From the NCBI GenBank assembly GCA_008180335.1, contig VTEF01000011.1, forward strand, positions 1 through 62,122: a DNA stretch of 62,122 nt, given 5' to 3'. The notes under the pieces were generated by a model. It did not search any database, was not told the origin of the DNA, and saw only the letters and a list, made by a program, of their open reading frames with translations. The position numbers and the translations under genes were made by a program. Source of the DNA: Priestia megaterium. GTDB taxonomy: Bacteria; Bacillota; Bacilli; Bacillales; Bacillaceae_H. Below, one piece after another: positions 50,628-59,117 of the stretch; the first letter of the stretch is position 1, and every line of letters begins with the position of its first letter.

Positions 50628-51421
50628 TGAATTCACTGATTGTGGGGAAATATGTACCTGGAGACTCGTTTATTCATCGAATGGATCCGCGAGCTAAGCT
50701 GTTGCTCGTCTTTGCTTACGTGCTGATTGTGTTCTTGGCGAATAATGCCTTTGGGTATGTATTGTTAGGACTGTATACGGCGGTCATTGTTTTTATGAGC
50801 AAAGTGCCTTTCTCTTTTATTTTAAGAGGATTAAAACCTGTTTTATGGATTATTATCATTACCTTTATTCTGCATATTTTGATGACAAAAGAAGGTCCGG
50901 TATTATTAGAGTTGGGCTGGCTTTCTATTCATGAAGGCGGCCTTATCCAAGGAATATTTATTTCCTTTCGCTTTTTCTTTTTAATTTTAATTACAACGAT
51001 GTTGACGCTAACGACGACACCTATTCAAGTAACAGATGGAATGGAAAGCTTATTAAATCCTTTAAAGCGTCTAAAATTCCCTGTTCATGAGCTAGCGTTA
51101 ATGATGTCGATTTCATTGCGATTTATTCCGACATTAATGGATGAGACAGATAAAATCATAAAAGCCCAAACCGCTCGTGGTGTCGACTTCAGCAGCGGGC
51201 CGATTACGGATCGCTTAAAGTCGATTGTTCCTTTATTAGTTCCATTATTTATTGGTTCATTTAAACGAGCAGAAGAATTAGCAATCGCAATGGAAGCAAG
51301 AGGATACCGCGGCGGAGAAGGAAGAACTAAATATCGAAAACTGCAATGGCACTTCCCAGATACAGTTATGCTGTTACTGCTAGCCGCTCTTGCTGCAAGC
51401 TTATTTATAGTTAGATCCTAA
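50624..51421 (+). CDS. ecfT: EcfT, membrane coupling subunit of the ECF transporter
   Basis: 265-residue transmembrane scaffold with about five helices. It carries the two coupling motifs with the A-R-G core: AQTARGVDF (near 182-190) and AMEARGYRG (near 223-231), which contact the ATPases. It completes the ecfA1-ecfA2-ecfT module that follows rplQ in most Bacilli. Confidence 0.94.
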   Translation: MMNSLIVGKYVPGDSFIHRMDPRAKLLLVFAYVLIVFLANNAFGYVLLGLYTAVIVFMSKVPFSFILRGLKPVLWIIIITFILHILMTKEGPVLLELGWLSIHEGGLIQGIFISFRFFFLILITTMLTLTTTPIQVTDGMESLLNPLKRLKFPVHELALMMSISLRFIPTLMDETDKIIKAQTARGVDFSSGPITDRLKSIVPLLVPLFIGSFKRAEELAIAMEARGYRGGEGRTKYRKLQWHFPDTVMLLLLAALAASLFIVRS

Positions 51422-51440
51422 GATAATTTGGTGAAAAAAG

Positions 51441-52181
51441 ATGAAACGTTTAAAGTGTGTCATATCTTATGACGGCAGTCAATTTGCTGGGTACCAAGTA
51501 CAGCCGGGTAAACGAACTGTTCAAGGAGAAATTGAAACCATATTGAGCCGTATGCATAAGAAAAAGGTAGGGATTTATGCATCGGGGCGTACGGATGCAC
51601 ATGTGCATGCTCATGGTCAAGTTATTCATTTTGATACGGACCTAAATATTCCATGTGATAAGTGGAAAAAAGCATTGAATTCAATGCTACCAGATGATAT
51701 TGTAATGAAGTATGTTAGTGAAGTTGATGAACATTTTCATGCTCGATTCAATGTGAAAGCAAAAGAGTACCGCTATCATATTTGCCGAAATGAGAATCGA
51801 AATCCATTCACTCGTTACTATGCATACCATTATCCGTATAAACTTGACTACATGAAGATGAAAGAAGCTGCAACTCATTTAATAGGTACACATGATTTTA
51901 CTAGCTTTTGTTCAGCAAAGACAGAAGTAGAAGATAAAGTCCGGACTATTTATGAGATTGATATTTACGAAGGAAATGACCAATTAGTATTTCGATTTGT
52001 TGGAAATGGCTTTCTATACAATATGGTTCGAATCCTTGTTGGTACACTTTTAGAAGTAGGACAAGGAAAAATTAAACCGGTTGAGATAAAAGCCATATTA
52101 GAAAGTAGAGCACGTCCTAAAGCGGGCAAGACAGCACCACCACAAGGACTATATTTATGGGAAGTTTTCTATGACAACTAA
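51441..52181 (+). CDS. truA: TruA, tRNA pseudouridine(38-40) synthase
   Basis: 246-residue pseudouridine synthase acting on the anticodon stem-loop. The catalytic motif is [18 protein letters not shown] with its Asp (about 53), and ends include [16 protein letters not shown]. It starts 19 nt after ecfT. Length is normal. Confidence 0.95.
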   Translation: MKRLKCVISYDGSQFAGYQVQPGKRTVQGEIETILSRMHKKKVGIYASGRTDAHVHAHGQVIHFDTDLNIPCDKWKKALNSMLPDDIVMKYVSEVDEHFHARFNVKAKEYRYHICRNENRNPFTRYYAYHYPYKLDYMKMKEAATHLIGTHDFTSFCSAKTEVEDKVRTIYEIDIYEGNDQLVFRFVGNGFLYNMVRILVGTLLEVGQGKIKPVEIKAILESRARPKAGKTAPPQGLYLWEVFYDN

Positions 52182-52199
52182 ACCTGGTGTAACATTTTC

Positions 52200-52228
52200 T
52201 TGACATTGGTAGTGTAAAGATATAATAT
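52200..52228 (+). promoter_or_regulatory. SigA promoter of rplM-rpsI
   Basis: Perfect TTGACA (52200-52205); TATAAT at 52221-52226 (15-bp spacing) or TAATAT at 52223-52228 (17 bp). It reads into the L13 leader. Confidence 0.75.
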
Positions 52229-52235
52229 ATCATAT

Positions 52236-52285
52236 GGTATGTATTTTAACCCCACGGTTAGCCCCGGAAATTAATCGTGTTGAAA
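52236..52285 (+). promoter_or_regulatory. L13 leader
   Basis: A conserved-looking leader: AACCCCACGGTTAGCCCCGGAAATTAATCGTG, in which CACGGTTA (52253-52260) pairs with TAATCGTG (52272-52279) with one G-T pair. Location and shape match the known autoregulatory L13 leader of Bacilli. Confidence 0.7.
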
Positions 52286-52340
52286 TAGAAGGTTGAAATA
52301 ATTTTATTAATAATGATGATGAAAATTAGGAGGGAAACTC

Positions 52341-52778
52341 ATGCGTACAACTTTCATGGCGAAAGCAAACGAAGTAGAGCGTAAATGGTATGTTGTCGAT
52401 GCTGAAGGTAAAACTTTAGGTCGTCTTGCTAGTGAAGTGGCATCAATCTTACGCGGTAAACATAAACCAACTTTTACACCACACGTTGATACTGGTGATC
52501 ACGTAATTCTTATTAACGCTGCAAAAATCGAATTAACAGGTAAAAAATTAACTGACAAAATTTATTACCGTCACAGCATGCACCCAGGTGGTTTGAAACA
52601 ACGTACAGCATTAGAAATGCGTACTAACTACTCTGAAAAAATGCTTGAATTAGCAATTAAAGGCATGCTTCCAAAAGGTAGCTTAGGTCGTCAAATGTTC
52701 AAAAAATTACATGTGTATGCTGGTGACACACATCCACATGAAGCTCAAAAACCAGAAGTTTACGAACTTCGTGGATAA
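52341..52778 (+). CDS. rplM: Ribosomal protein uL13
   Basis: 145-residue early 50S assembly protein. It has [47 protein letters not shown] and [29 protein letters not shown]. Starts behind TTAGGAGGG after the L13 leader. Confidence 0.97.
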   Translation: MRTTFMAKANEVERKWYVVDAEGKTLGRLASEVASILRGKHKPTFTPHVDTGDHVILINAAKIELTGKKLTDKIYYRHSMHPGGLKQRTALEMRTNYSEKMLELAIKGMLPKGSLGRQMFKKLHVYAGDTHPHEAQKPEVYELRG

Positions 52779-52798
52779 TTAATAAGGAGGTTATTATC

Positions 52799-53191
52799 TT
52801 GGCACAGGTACAATATTATGGAACTGGTCGTCGTAAAAGCTCTGTTGCTCGTGTACGTTTAGTACCAGGTAACGGTCGCGTAGTAATTAACGGTCGTGAA
52901 ATTGAAAAGTACATCCCATTTGCTGCTTTACGTGAAGTAGTAAAGCAACCACTTGCTTTAACTGAAACTGTAGGTAACTATGACGTATTTGTAAACGTTA
53001 ATGGTGGAGGTTATGCAGGTCAAGCTGGCGCTATCCGCCACGGTATTTCTCGTGCTTTATTAGAAGCAGATCCAGAATATCGTGTAACTTTAAAACGCGC
53101 TGGTTTATTAACTCGTGACGCTCGTATGAAAGAACGTAAAAAATACGGTCTTAAAGGCGCTCGTCGTGCACCACAATTCTCAAAACGTTAA
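52799..53191 (+). CDS. rpsI: Ribosomal protein uS9
   Basis: 130-residue 30S head protein whose C-terminal tail (RRAPQFSKR) reaches P-site tRNA. It has [28 protein letters not shown] and [21 protein letters not shown]. It starts at TTG 52799 behind AAGGAGG. Followed by a terminator. Confidence 0.97.
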   Translation: MAQVQYYGTGRRKSSVARVRLVPGNGRVVINGREIEKYIPFAALREVVKQPLALTETVGNYDVFVNVNGGGYAGQAGAIRHGISRALLEADPEYRVTLKRAGLLTRDARMKERKKYGLKGARRAPQFSKR

Positions 53192-53204
53192 TTTTATTAT
53201 CGTT

Positions 53205-53241
53205 TCAAGGCTCTCAAGCTTTTTGCTTGGGGGTCTTTTTT
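53205..53241 (+). terminator. Terminator after rpsI
   Basis: GGCTCTCAAGC (53209-53219) pairs with GCTTGGGGGTC (53224-53234) using two G-T pairs, then T6. Confidence 0.9.
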
Positions 53242-53611
53242 ATGGCTGAAAAATGCTTTTGACTGCACTTGGCTTTATGTACCTTTCGTATTTACAGTGC
53301 TCTGCTTTAGATGAGGCATGTTATCTGTACGCGTCAGCTGCAGCTTCTATTTGCCATATAAGCCACTTTGAGAAGTGAAGAAAGGTGTTTAGTGTTCGAA
53401 CCAATGAAACGCTTTGAGGTTTGTTTTTAAAGTGTTTAAACGGTACGTTGTTTCAGGAGCTATTGAAATGGGGGAAGGTTTTAATCATGCGGGAAGAATA
53501 TTTGTCTGTACAAAAGAGGGATGATGGAACAATAGATGCTTAGAGGAAATCTCCTTTGAGGAAAACTCAATCAGCGGGGACTCTAGTGAAATACAATCAA
53601 TATCTGATAAA
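53242..53611. other. Intergenic stretch without a supported gene
   Basis: No convincing coding region on either strand; only very short frames such as an 18-codon ORF beginning near 53488. Relatives carry another gene between rpsI and ybaK, so this may be decayed sequence. A fragment TCTCCTTTGAGGAAAACT (53550-53567) resembles a MntR box but has no gene behind it. Confidence 0.5.
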
Positions 53612-53645
53612 CATAAAAAAGATAGAGGGGATGCCTCTATCTTTT
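53612..53645 (-). terminator. Terminator of the Mn ABC transporter operon
   Basis: AAAAGATAGAGG (53617-53628) pairs with CCTCTATCTTTT (53634-53645), 5-nt loop. On the minus strand the stem is followed by TTTTTTATG, a good U-run. Confidence 0.9.
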
Positions 53646-53660
53646 CATTCAAACGATTCT

Positions 53661-54617
53661 TTAATTAGATAAGCCTTCTAAAATCGTTTTGATATTCCAT
53701 TCCATCATTTTTATATACGTGTCTCCGTCTTCACCAGGACGCCCTAATGAGTCCGTAAACACCTTGCCTTTAATCGGCACATCTGTTTCAGCGGATACTG
53801 CTTCCATGCTTCGTGGATCAATACTTGTTTCTAGGAATAAGCCTTTAATCTTTTTGTCTTTAATAATATCAACAATTCTTGTAATTTGATCTGGTGTACC
53901 TTGGTTCTCTTGGTTGATTTCCCAAATATACTCTGCTTTAAAGCCATAGGCTTCACTAAAATATTTAAATGCTCCTTCACTTGTTACAAGAACGCGTTCT
54001 TCTTCTGGAATCGTCTTAAATTGCTCCACTGCTTCTTCATGAAGTTTTTCTAGTTTGCCTATATAGTCTTTTGCATTTTTCTTATAAATGTCTGCATTTT
54101 CTGGATCGACCTTTATGAGCCCGTCTCGTGCATTTTCAGCATATTTAATGCCGTTTCGGACATCTAGCCACGCATGGGGATCTTCTTCGCCCTTGTTACC
54201 TTTTGTTGTTAAATACATTGCATCTACGCCTTCACTCATACGAAACACAGGTGCATCTTCTCCGCTTTTTCCTGCTGTTTCCATCAGCTTATTAAACCAT
54301 GAGTTTCCAGCTTCTAAGTTTAAACCATTGTAAAAGACAGCGTCAGCATCTGTTGTTTTTTGAACGTCAGCTGGCAGCGGATCATATTCATGTGGATTTG
54401 ATCCGATTGGTGCTAAGCTGTGAATTTCTACTAAGTCTCCTCCGACATTTTTAACAATGTCATAAACAATTGAATAGGTGGTAACGATTTGGAGTTTTTC
54501 TCTTTTGTCTGTTGCGTTAGAAGATTCATTTTCACTTTTTTCATTACTGCTGCAAGCAGCAAGTACTAGCATTGCAAACATTGTGATCAGTAAGCATTTC
54601 AGACTTTTTTTATTCAT
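53661..54617 (-). CDS. Mn-type ABC transporter substrate-binding lipoprotein
   Basis: 318-residue cluster A-I metal-binding lipoprotein (PsaA/MntC type). The signal peptide ends in the lipobox LAAC with Cys22. Predicted metal ligands are H76 (NPHEYD), H148 (DPHAW), E214 (TSEGAF) and D289 (FTDSLG). Each is 9 residues later than the ligands of pneumococcal PsaA; the Glu at the third site and the lack of a His-rich loop favour manganese (or iron) over zinc. Last of three genes in the order ATPase-permease-binding protein, as in psaBCA. Metal specificity is inferred. Confidence 0.9.
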   Translation of the reverse strand: MNKKSLKCLLITMFAMLVLAACSSNEKSENESSNATDKREKLQIVTTYSIVYDIVKNVGGDLVEIHSLAPIGSNPHEYDPLPADVQKTTDADAVFYNGLNLEAGNSWFNKLMETAGKSGEDAPVFRMSEGVDAMYLTTKGNKGEEDPHAWLDVRNGIKYAENARDGLIKVDPENADIYKKNAKDYIGKLEKLHEEAVEQFKTIPEEERVLVTSEGAFKYFSEAYGFKAEYIWEINQENQGTPDQITRIVDIIKDKKIKGLFLETSIDPRSMEAVSAETDVPIKGKVFTDSLGRPGEDGDTYIKMMEWNIKTILEGLSN

Positions 54618-54635
54618 ACTTTAAGCTCCTTTTTA

Positions 54636-55493
54636 CTAAGTTAATGATGCTCTTTTCTTTTTTACTCTTAATGTTTTCCATACCAGTCCATGTTTTGGAG
54701 ACAGTAAGAAAGCGATGATGAAAATGGAAGTTGCTGCAAGTACAATTGTCGCTCCTGATGCCAAGTTATAAGTGAAACTAAAGTAAAGGCCTAAGATTGA
54801 TGAAATCATGCCAATTCCTGATGCGAGAAAAATCATAATCCATAAACGCTCTGTTAATAAATAAGCAGCAGCTGCTGGTGTAATTAGCATGGCAACAACT
54901 AATATAATTCCAACTGTCTGAAGAGAAGCGACCGTTACCATTGTTAACAGTGTCATGAGAAAATAATGGATTAATCGAGTTGGCAATCCGTAAGCTGCGG
55001 CCATCGTTGAATCAAACGATGTAACTAAAAGTTCTTTATAGAACAGGTAGACAGCGGCTAATACGATGATTCCAATGATTAAGGTAATCCACATGTCAGA
55101 TGACCTCACCGCTAATACATTCCCAAATAAAATATGATATAAATCTGTACTGCTTTTCAGCATGGTAATAATAATAATCCCTAAAGCAAAAGCAGATGTG
55201 AACATAATGCCGATTGATGTATCATGTTTAATTCGGCTATTTTGGGTGACAAATCCAATACCGATTGCAGTTAACACCCCGGTAAAGACTGCACCTATAA
55301 AGAAATTAATCCCAAGCACGTACGAGATGGCGACTCCTGGAAGAACAGCGTGTGAAATGGCATCTCCCATAAGAGCCATTCCTCTTAGTATGATAAAACA
55401 CCCGATTACACCGCAGATAATGCCGACCATAATTGATGTTAATAACGCTTTTTGTAAAAAATCGTACTGCATGACTGCTTCTATAAATGACAT
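54636..55493 (-). CDS. Mn-type ABC transporter permease
   Basis: 285-residue ABC-3 family membrane protein with about eight or nine hydrophobic helices. It includes the family pattern FIILRGMALMGDAISHAVLPGVAISY (about 31-56), which contacts the ATPase. Its ATG overlaps the ATPase stop (TAATG) and the binding-protein gene follows after 18 nt, so the three form one operon. Confidence 0.92.
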   Translation of the reverse strand: MSFIEAVMQYDFLQKALLTSIMVGIICGVIGCFIILRGMALMGDAISHAVLPGVAISYVLGINFFIGAVFTGVLTAIGIGFVTQNSRIKHDTSIGIMFTSAFALGIIIITMLKSSTDLYHILFGNVLAVRSSDMWITLIIGIIVLAAVYLFYKELLVTSFDSTMAAAYGLPTRLIHYFLMTLLTMVTVASLQTVGIILVVAMLITPAAAAYLLTERLWIMIFLASGIGMISSILGLYFSFTYNLASGATIVLAATSIFIIAFLLSPKHGLVWKTLRVKKKRASLT

Positions 55494-56236
55494 TACATTG
55501 ACACCCCAATCTCTTTCATGAAAGCAAACTGTCCTTTATAGGCTTTTTCAATCATCTCTGGCTGAAACACTTCATTTACAGCACCATAGGAGATGAGTTC
55601 TTTGTTTAATAAGATTAACCTATTAAAATAGTCATTTGCTTTACTTAAGTCATGATGAACAACAACGACTGTCTTACCTTGGCTGCAGAGTTCTTTTAAG
55701 ATGTTGACAATTGTTTCCTCACTCGACGCATCTACGCCGACAAATGGTTCATCAAGAAAGAAGAGATCCGCTTTTTGAGCGAGTGCCCTTGCAAGAAATA
55801 CACGTTGCTGCTGCCCTCCCGATAGTTCGCCGATTTGCCTTTTGCTGAATTCTTGCATCCCAACCCGTTCAAGACATTCAAACGCCCATTTTTTTTCTTC
55901 TTTTTTGGGACGACGAAATAGTCCTAGATGTGGATAAGTGCCAATTAACACGGCATCGAGCACCGTAATTGGAAAATCCCAATCGATATCATTGCGCTGT
56001 GGCACATAGGCAATTTTCTTTCTTACTTCTTTTATTGTATGACCGTAAATCTTCACTTCGCCTTTATCTTTTGGAATAAGATTTAGAATTGCTTTTAGAA
56101 ATGTTGACTTACCGGCCCCGTTTGGACCGATAATCCCAACTAAGTTACCAGCCTCAACTGAGAGGCTTACTCCTTTTACAGCTTCATTTCCATGGTATGA
56201 AACATGAAGGTCTCTAATTGAAATTGCAGAAGCCAT
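55493..56236 (-). CDS. Mn-type ABC transporter ATPase
   Basis: 247-residue ATPase with Walker A GPNGAGKST (about 37-45), Q-loop VPQRNDIDWDFP, signature LSGGQQQRVFLARAL, and LDEPFVGVDA Walker B. The WDFP segment after the Q-loop is typical of Mn/Zn/Fe chelate importers. First gene of the minus-strand operon; AAAGGAGAGG precedes the ATG. Upstream lies a 245-nt leader and an operator-covered promoter. Confidence 0.93.
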   Translation of the reverse strand: MASAISIRDLHVSYHGNEAVKGVSLSVEAGNLVGIIGPNGAGKSTFLKAILNLIPKDKGEVKIYGHTIKEVRKKIAYVPQRNDIDWDFPITVLDAVLIGTYPHLGLFRRPKKEEKKWAFECLERVGMQEFSKRQIGELSGGQQQRVFLARALAQKADLFFLDEPFVGVDASSEETIVNILKELCSQGKTVVVVHHDLSKANDYFNRLILLNKELISYGAVNEVFQPEMIEKAYKGQFAFMKEIGVSM

Positions 56237-56481
56237 TTATTGTTTCCTCTCCTTTATTCACTCTCTCTTTGTAAAGTAAATTTTTGGTTAATTTTTATTT
56301 TTTAGCTTTTATATAAGTTTTTTGGAGGAATTTTTCGCATAAAAAACATTGATTGTTTACGAACGTGTTTAGCAATTAAATTTCCAATCACAACTGTAAT
56401 AATGCCTTTATAGGGTATATGTGAATGTTTTAAGTTTCATACATCATACTCATCCCTCATTTTAATGTTTTTGCACTAATA
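56237..56481 (-). other. Long untranslated leader of the Mn transporter operon
   Basis: From the predicted start near 56481 to the ATPase ATG there are about 245 nt. I saw only short frames without a good ribosome site, such as a GTG-started 29-codon frame at 56391-56302. No terminator hairpin or known riboswitch signature was recognised by eye. Confidence 0.4.
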
Positions 56482-56487
56482 CACTAT

Positions 56488-56516
56488 ATTTTACTACTGG
56501 TAAAAAAGTTTGACAA
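56488..56516 (-). promoter_or_regulatory. Promoter of the Mn transporter operon
   Basis: On the minus strand: TTGTCA (56516-56511), 17-bp spacer, TAAAAT (56493-56488). The -35 is embedded in the palindrome at 56504-56527. Confidence 0.65.
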
Positions 56517-56527
56517 GGTAAACTTTT
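56504..56527. promoter_or_regulatory. Palindromic operator, candidate MntR box
   Basis: AAAAGTTT-GACAAGGT-AAACTTTT has perfect 8-bp arms. The core AGTTTACCTTGTCAAACT (minus strand) resembles Bacillus MntR boxes (TTTGCCTTAAGGAAA type), though its centre is one base shorter. It overlaps the -35, a position fit for repression by Mn-loaded MntR. Confidence 0.6.
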
Positions 56528-56573
56528 ATCTTTCAGAAAAATTCTGAACCGTTCATTTTTAATGTGAGAATTG

Positions 56574-56598
56574 GTTTGAGCCTTTCAGGTAAAGGTAT
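56574..56598 (+). promoter_or_regulatory. Possible SigB-type promoter of ybaK
   Basis: GTTTGA (56574-56579), 13-bp spacer, AGGTAT (56593-56598), close to the SigB consensus GTTTAA-N12-14-GGGTAT. No better promoter was found for ybaK. Confidence 0.3.
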
Positions 56599-56695
56599 AG
56601 AAGAAGCTGATTTTTAGTTGAAAGCTTACTTTATTCATTCTTTGCGCATGAGATGAAATGATGTGTAAACAATATGTAAAAAAGGGGGAGCAGTG

Positions 56696-57127
56696 ATGAA
56701 AGAACTAGGTTCGTTTAAAGATCGTCGGTATCAAAAAGAAATGCTTTACGAACGGAAAATACTTCGAGATTTATCGATTGAAAGACTACACAGTAAAATG
56801 AAAGTGAATTTTTACCCTTTATTTTATTGGTCTAAGATTGAGGATATGAATGTTGAGGAGTATTGCATGGATATTGCCATTGAATCTTTTTTGCTAGGTG
56901 CGCGCAACAGCAAATTTAGTATTAGAGGCGAAACAATTGACCAGCTTAAAGAACGTTGTATGCATGAAGAGAAATTGTTAATTGATACTCTGTACGAAGT
57001 GATAAACAATTGCTTTGATGACAGTTATCAAGAAAGTCTTTATTACATATGTGAACAATATGTTCAAGACTGGTGGTATGAAGGGTGTGAAGCGGGTGTA
57101 CGGAGGCATCGCTTGCGCCTTATCTAA
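56696..57127 (+). CDS. ybaK: YbaK-like protein of unknown function (DUF2521)
   Basis: 143-residue cytosolic protein similar to B. subtilis YbaK by position and by the pattern ELGSFKDRRYQKEML...LRDLSIERL and the C-terminal VQDWWYEGCEAGVRRHRLRL. No function is known. ATG 56696 is preferred because AAGGGGGAG ends 5 nt upstream; GTG 56693 would be too close. It directly precedes cwlD, as in relatives. Confidence 0.85.
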   Translation: MKELGSFKDRRYQKEMLYERKILRDLSIERLHSKMKVNFYPLFYWSKIEDMNVEEYCMDIAIESFLLGARNSKFSIRGETIDQLKERCMHEEKLLIDTLYEVINNCFDDSYQESLYYICEQYVQDWWYEGCEAGVRRHRLRLI

Positions 57128-57134
57128 AAAATAA

Positions 57135-57162
57135 TCATAAATCCTTTCCTTGTCCCATATAG
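57135..57162 (+). promoter_or_regulatory. Possible SigE-like promoter of cwlD
   Basis: TCATAAA (57135-57141), 14-bp gap, CATATAG (57156-57162) resembles mother-cell SigE promoters (TCATATT-N14-CATACAAT). cwlD is sporulation-expressed in B. subtilis. Confidence 0.4.
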
Positions 57163-57201
57163 AAATAAATAGGTAAAAGTAGTGGAAGGGAAGGGATTTC
57201 A

Positions 57202-57909
57202 TTGTCGAAAGTAAAAATGATGAGTGGGATATTTGCATTGATTGCTCTTTTATTTATTATCCAATATCAGATTGATAGCAACACGTCATCTAGTTCATTT
57301 TCCTTACCGCTCAACGGAAAAATAATTGTGATTGATCCGGGACATGGCGGACCAGATGGAGGAGCGGTAGGGGGGAAGGATACTCTTGAAAAAGATATTA
57401 CCCTTAAAATTTCATTAATGCTGAGGGATTATTTGCAAGAACAAGGGGCATTAGTCATTCTTACCCGAGAAAAAGACCAGGACCTTGCTGATAAAGCTAC
57501 AAAAGGATATAGCAGACGAAAAGTAGAAGATTTAAAAAAGCGTTTAACCATTATCAATGAATCAAAGGCAGATTTGTACTTAACGATTCATTTAAATGCT
57601 ATTCCATCTCCGGCATGGAGAGGTGCTCAAACTTTTTATCACGGATCTCTCGAAGAGAATGAACAAATTGCAAAGTTCATTCAGCAAGAGCTGAAAGGAA
57701 ACTTAGAAAATACAACTCGTGAAGCAAAAATTATTCAAACTCTCTATTTACTGAAACGTGCTAAACCTCCTGGTGCTCTGGTAGAAGTAGGATTTTTATC
57801 GAACCCTTCTGAAAGAGAACTGCTTAAATCTGAAGATTACCAAAGGAAAATCTCAGAATCTATTTATGAAGGGGTTACTCGTTACTTTGCCAGTGAATCG
57901 ACAAAATGA
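57202..57909 (+). CDS. cwlD: CwlD, germination-specific N-acetylmuramoyl-L-alanine amidase
   Basis: Removes side peptides from spore-cortex muramic acid, the step before muramic-delta-lactam formation with PdaA. 235 residues: N-terminal membrane/signal segment (about 5-22), then Amidase_3 with zinc ligands H48 (DPGHGG), E63 (LEKD) and H130 (TIHLNA) and catalytic E195 (VEVGFLSNP). TTG 57202 follows GGGAAGGGA. GerD, its accessory protein, is also in this window. Confidence 0.94.
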   Translation: MSKVKMMSGIFALIALLFIIQYQIDSNTSSSSFSLPLNGKIIVIDPGHGGPDGGAVGGKDTLEKDITLKISLMLRDYLQEQGALVILTREKDQDLADKATKGYSRRKVEDLKKRLTIINESKADLYLTIHLNAIPSPAWRGAQTFYHGSLEENEQIAKFIQQELKGNLENTTREAKIIQTLYLLKRAKPPGALVEVGFLSNPSERELLKSEDYQRKISESIYEGVTRYFASESTK

Positions 57910-57965
57910 TTAAAAGAAAGGGGTTTATCTTTTGGTCATTCAGAAACGTCTTCTATTTAGTAATG

Positions 57966-57974
57966 TGTTATACT
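57966..57974 (+). promoter_or_regulatory. Extended -10 promoter of salA
   Basis: TGtTATACT (TGn 57966-57968, -10 57969-57974) with a poor -35, 38 bp before salA. Confidence 0.45.
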
Positions 57975-58011
57975 GAAGACAGAAAGAGATTTTTAATATG
58001 GTGGTGGGAAT

Positions 58012-59076
58012 ATGCTTACGGAAGAACAAGTAAAAGCAGTAACAGGGGAAATTGTCGATCCATTTTTAAATAAAACATTGCATGAGATAAGTGCAATTAA
58101 AGAAGTTTCAATAAAACCTGACAAACAGCATGTTAGTTTAAAGATTGCTGTTGCTAAGACGGGTACAAGCGAGCAACTCGCGTTACAAAGTACCATTGTT
58201 GAGCAGTTAAAGAAAATAGGAGCAGCAACGGTGGGGTTACGCTTTGTTGAGTTTACTCCTGAAGAACTTGAACCGTATCGAGCTAGTCAAGCTGCATCAG
58301 AAAATTTATTAACGAGTGCTAATGCTCCGCAGTTTATCGCAATTGCAAGCGGGAAAGGTGGAGTAGGAAAATCCACTGTATCTGTAAACTTAGCAGTATC
58401 ATTAGCTCGCTTAGGAAAAAAAGTTGGCCTTATTGATGCTGATATCTATGGATTCAGTGTGCCAGATATGATGGGTATTACAAAAAGACCTGTTGTAAAA
58501 GGAGAACGAATCATTCCTGTAGAACGATTTGGTGTAAAAGTCATTTCGATGGGCTTTTTTGTAGAAGATAATTCTCCCGTCATTTGGAGAGGACCTATGC
58601 TTGGAAAAATGCTGACGAGTTTCTTTACAGAAGTAGATTGGGGAGAATTAGACTATTTGCTATTAGATTTACCGCCTGGCACGGGTGATGTTGCACTAGA
58701 TGTACATTCCATGTTACCGGCTTGTAAAGAAGTTATTGTTACAACTCCACATCCGACAGCTGCATTTGTAGCTGCTAGAGCAGGAGCAATGGCTCTTAAA
58801 ACAGACCATGAAGTCATTGGGGTTGTTGAAAATATGGCTTATTTTGAAAGCAAGGTAACAGATGAAAAAGAATACGTATTTGGAAAAGGCGGAGGTCCTA
58901 AATTAGCAGAAGAATTGCAAACAGAATTACTAGGACAATTACCATTAAGCCAGCCTGATTGGAATGAAGAGGATTTTGCTCCTTCCATATATGATGAGTC
59001 GCATCGTTTAGGGCAAATCTATCTGCAGATTGCTAGCAAAGTTACTCAAATATGTGAGCGAAATATTTACAATTAA
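58012..59076 (+). CDS. salA: SalA, Mrp/NBP35-family ATPase
   Basis: 354-residue ParA-like P-loop protein. It has an N-terminal MIP18-like domain (about 1-95), Walker A SGKGGVGKST (113-122), IDADIYGFSVPDMMG and DYLLLDLPPGTGDVALDV. No CPHC-type cluster motif is visible, so Fe-S scaffolding as in bacterial Mrp is uncertain; B. subtilis SalA is a regulator acting on scoC. Conserved place between cwlD and gerD. Confidence 0.92.
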   Translation: MLTEEQVKAVTGEIVDPFLNKTLHEISAIKEVSIKPDKQHVSLKIAVAKTGTSEQLALQSTIVEQLKKIGAATVGLRFVEFTPEELEPYRASQAASENLLTSANAPQFIAIASGKGGVGKSTVSVNLAVSLARLGKKVGLIDADIYGFSVPDMMGITKRPVVKGERIIPVERFGVKVISMGFFVEDNSPVIWRGPMLGKMLTSFFTEVDWGELDYLLLDLPPGTGDVALDVHSMLPACKEVIVTTPHPTAAFVAARAGAMALKTDHEVIGVVENMAYFESKVTDEKEYVFGKGGGPKLAEELQTELLGQLPLSQPDWNEEDFAPSIYDESHRLGQIYLQIASKVTQICERNIYN

Positions 59077-59088
59077 CTTTTATCATGT

Positions 59089-59117
59089 AAAAAGCATACC
59101 ATCACGGTATGCTTTTT
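59089..59117. terminator. Bidirectional terminator between salA and gerD
   Basis: AAAAAGCATACC (59089-59100) pairs with GGTATGCTTTTT (59106-59117), ATCAC loop, with T-runs on both strands. The gerD stop codon (59116-59118) lies in the last bases. Confidence 0.92.

Noticed and set aside
56302-56391. GTG-started 29-codon frame in the Mn-operon leader (minus strand)
   Set aside because: The only ribosome-like site is too far upstream and the peptide resembles nothing I know; kept only as part of the leader description.
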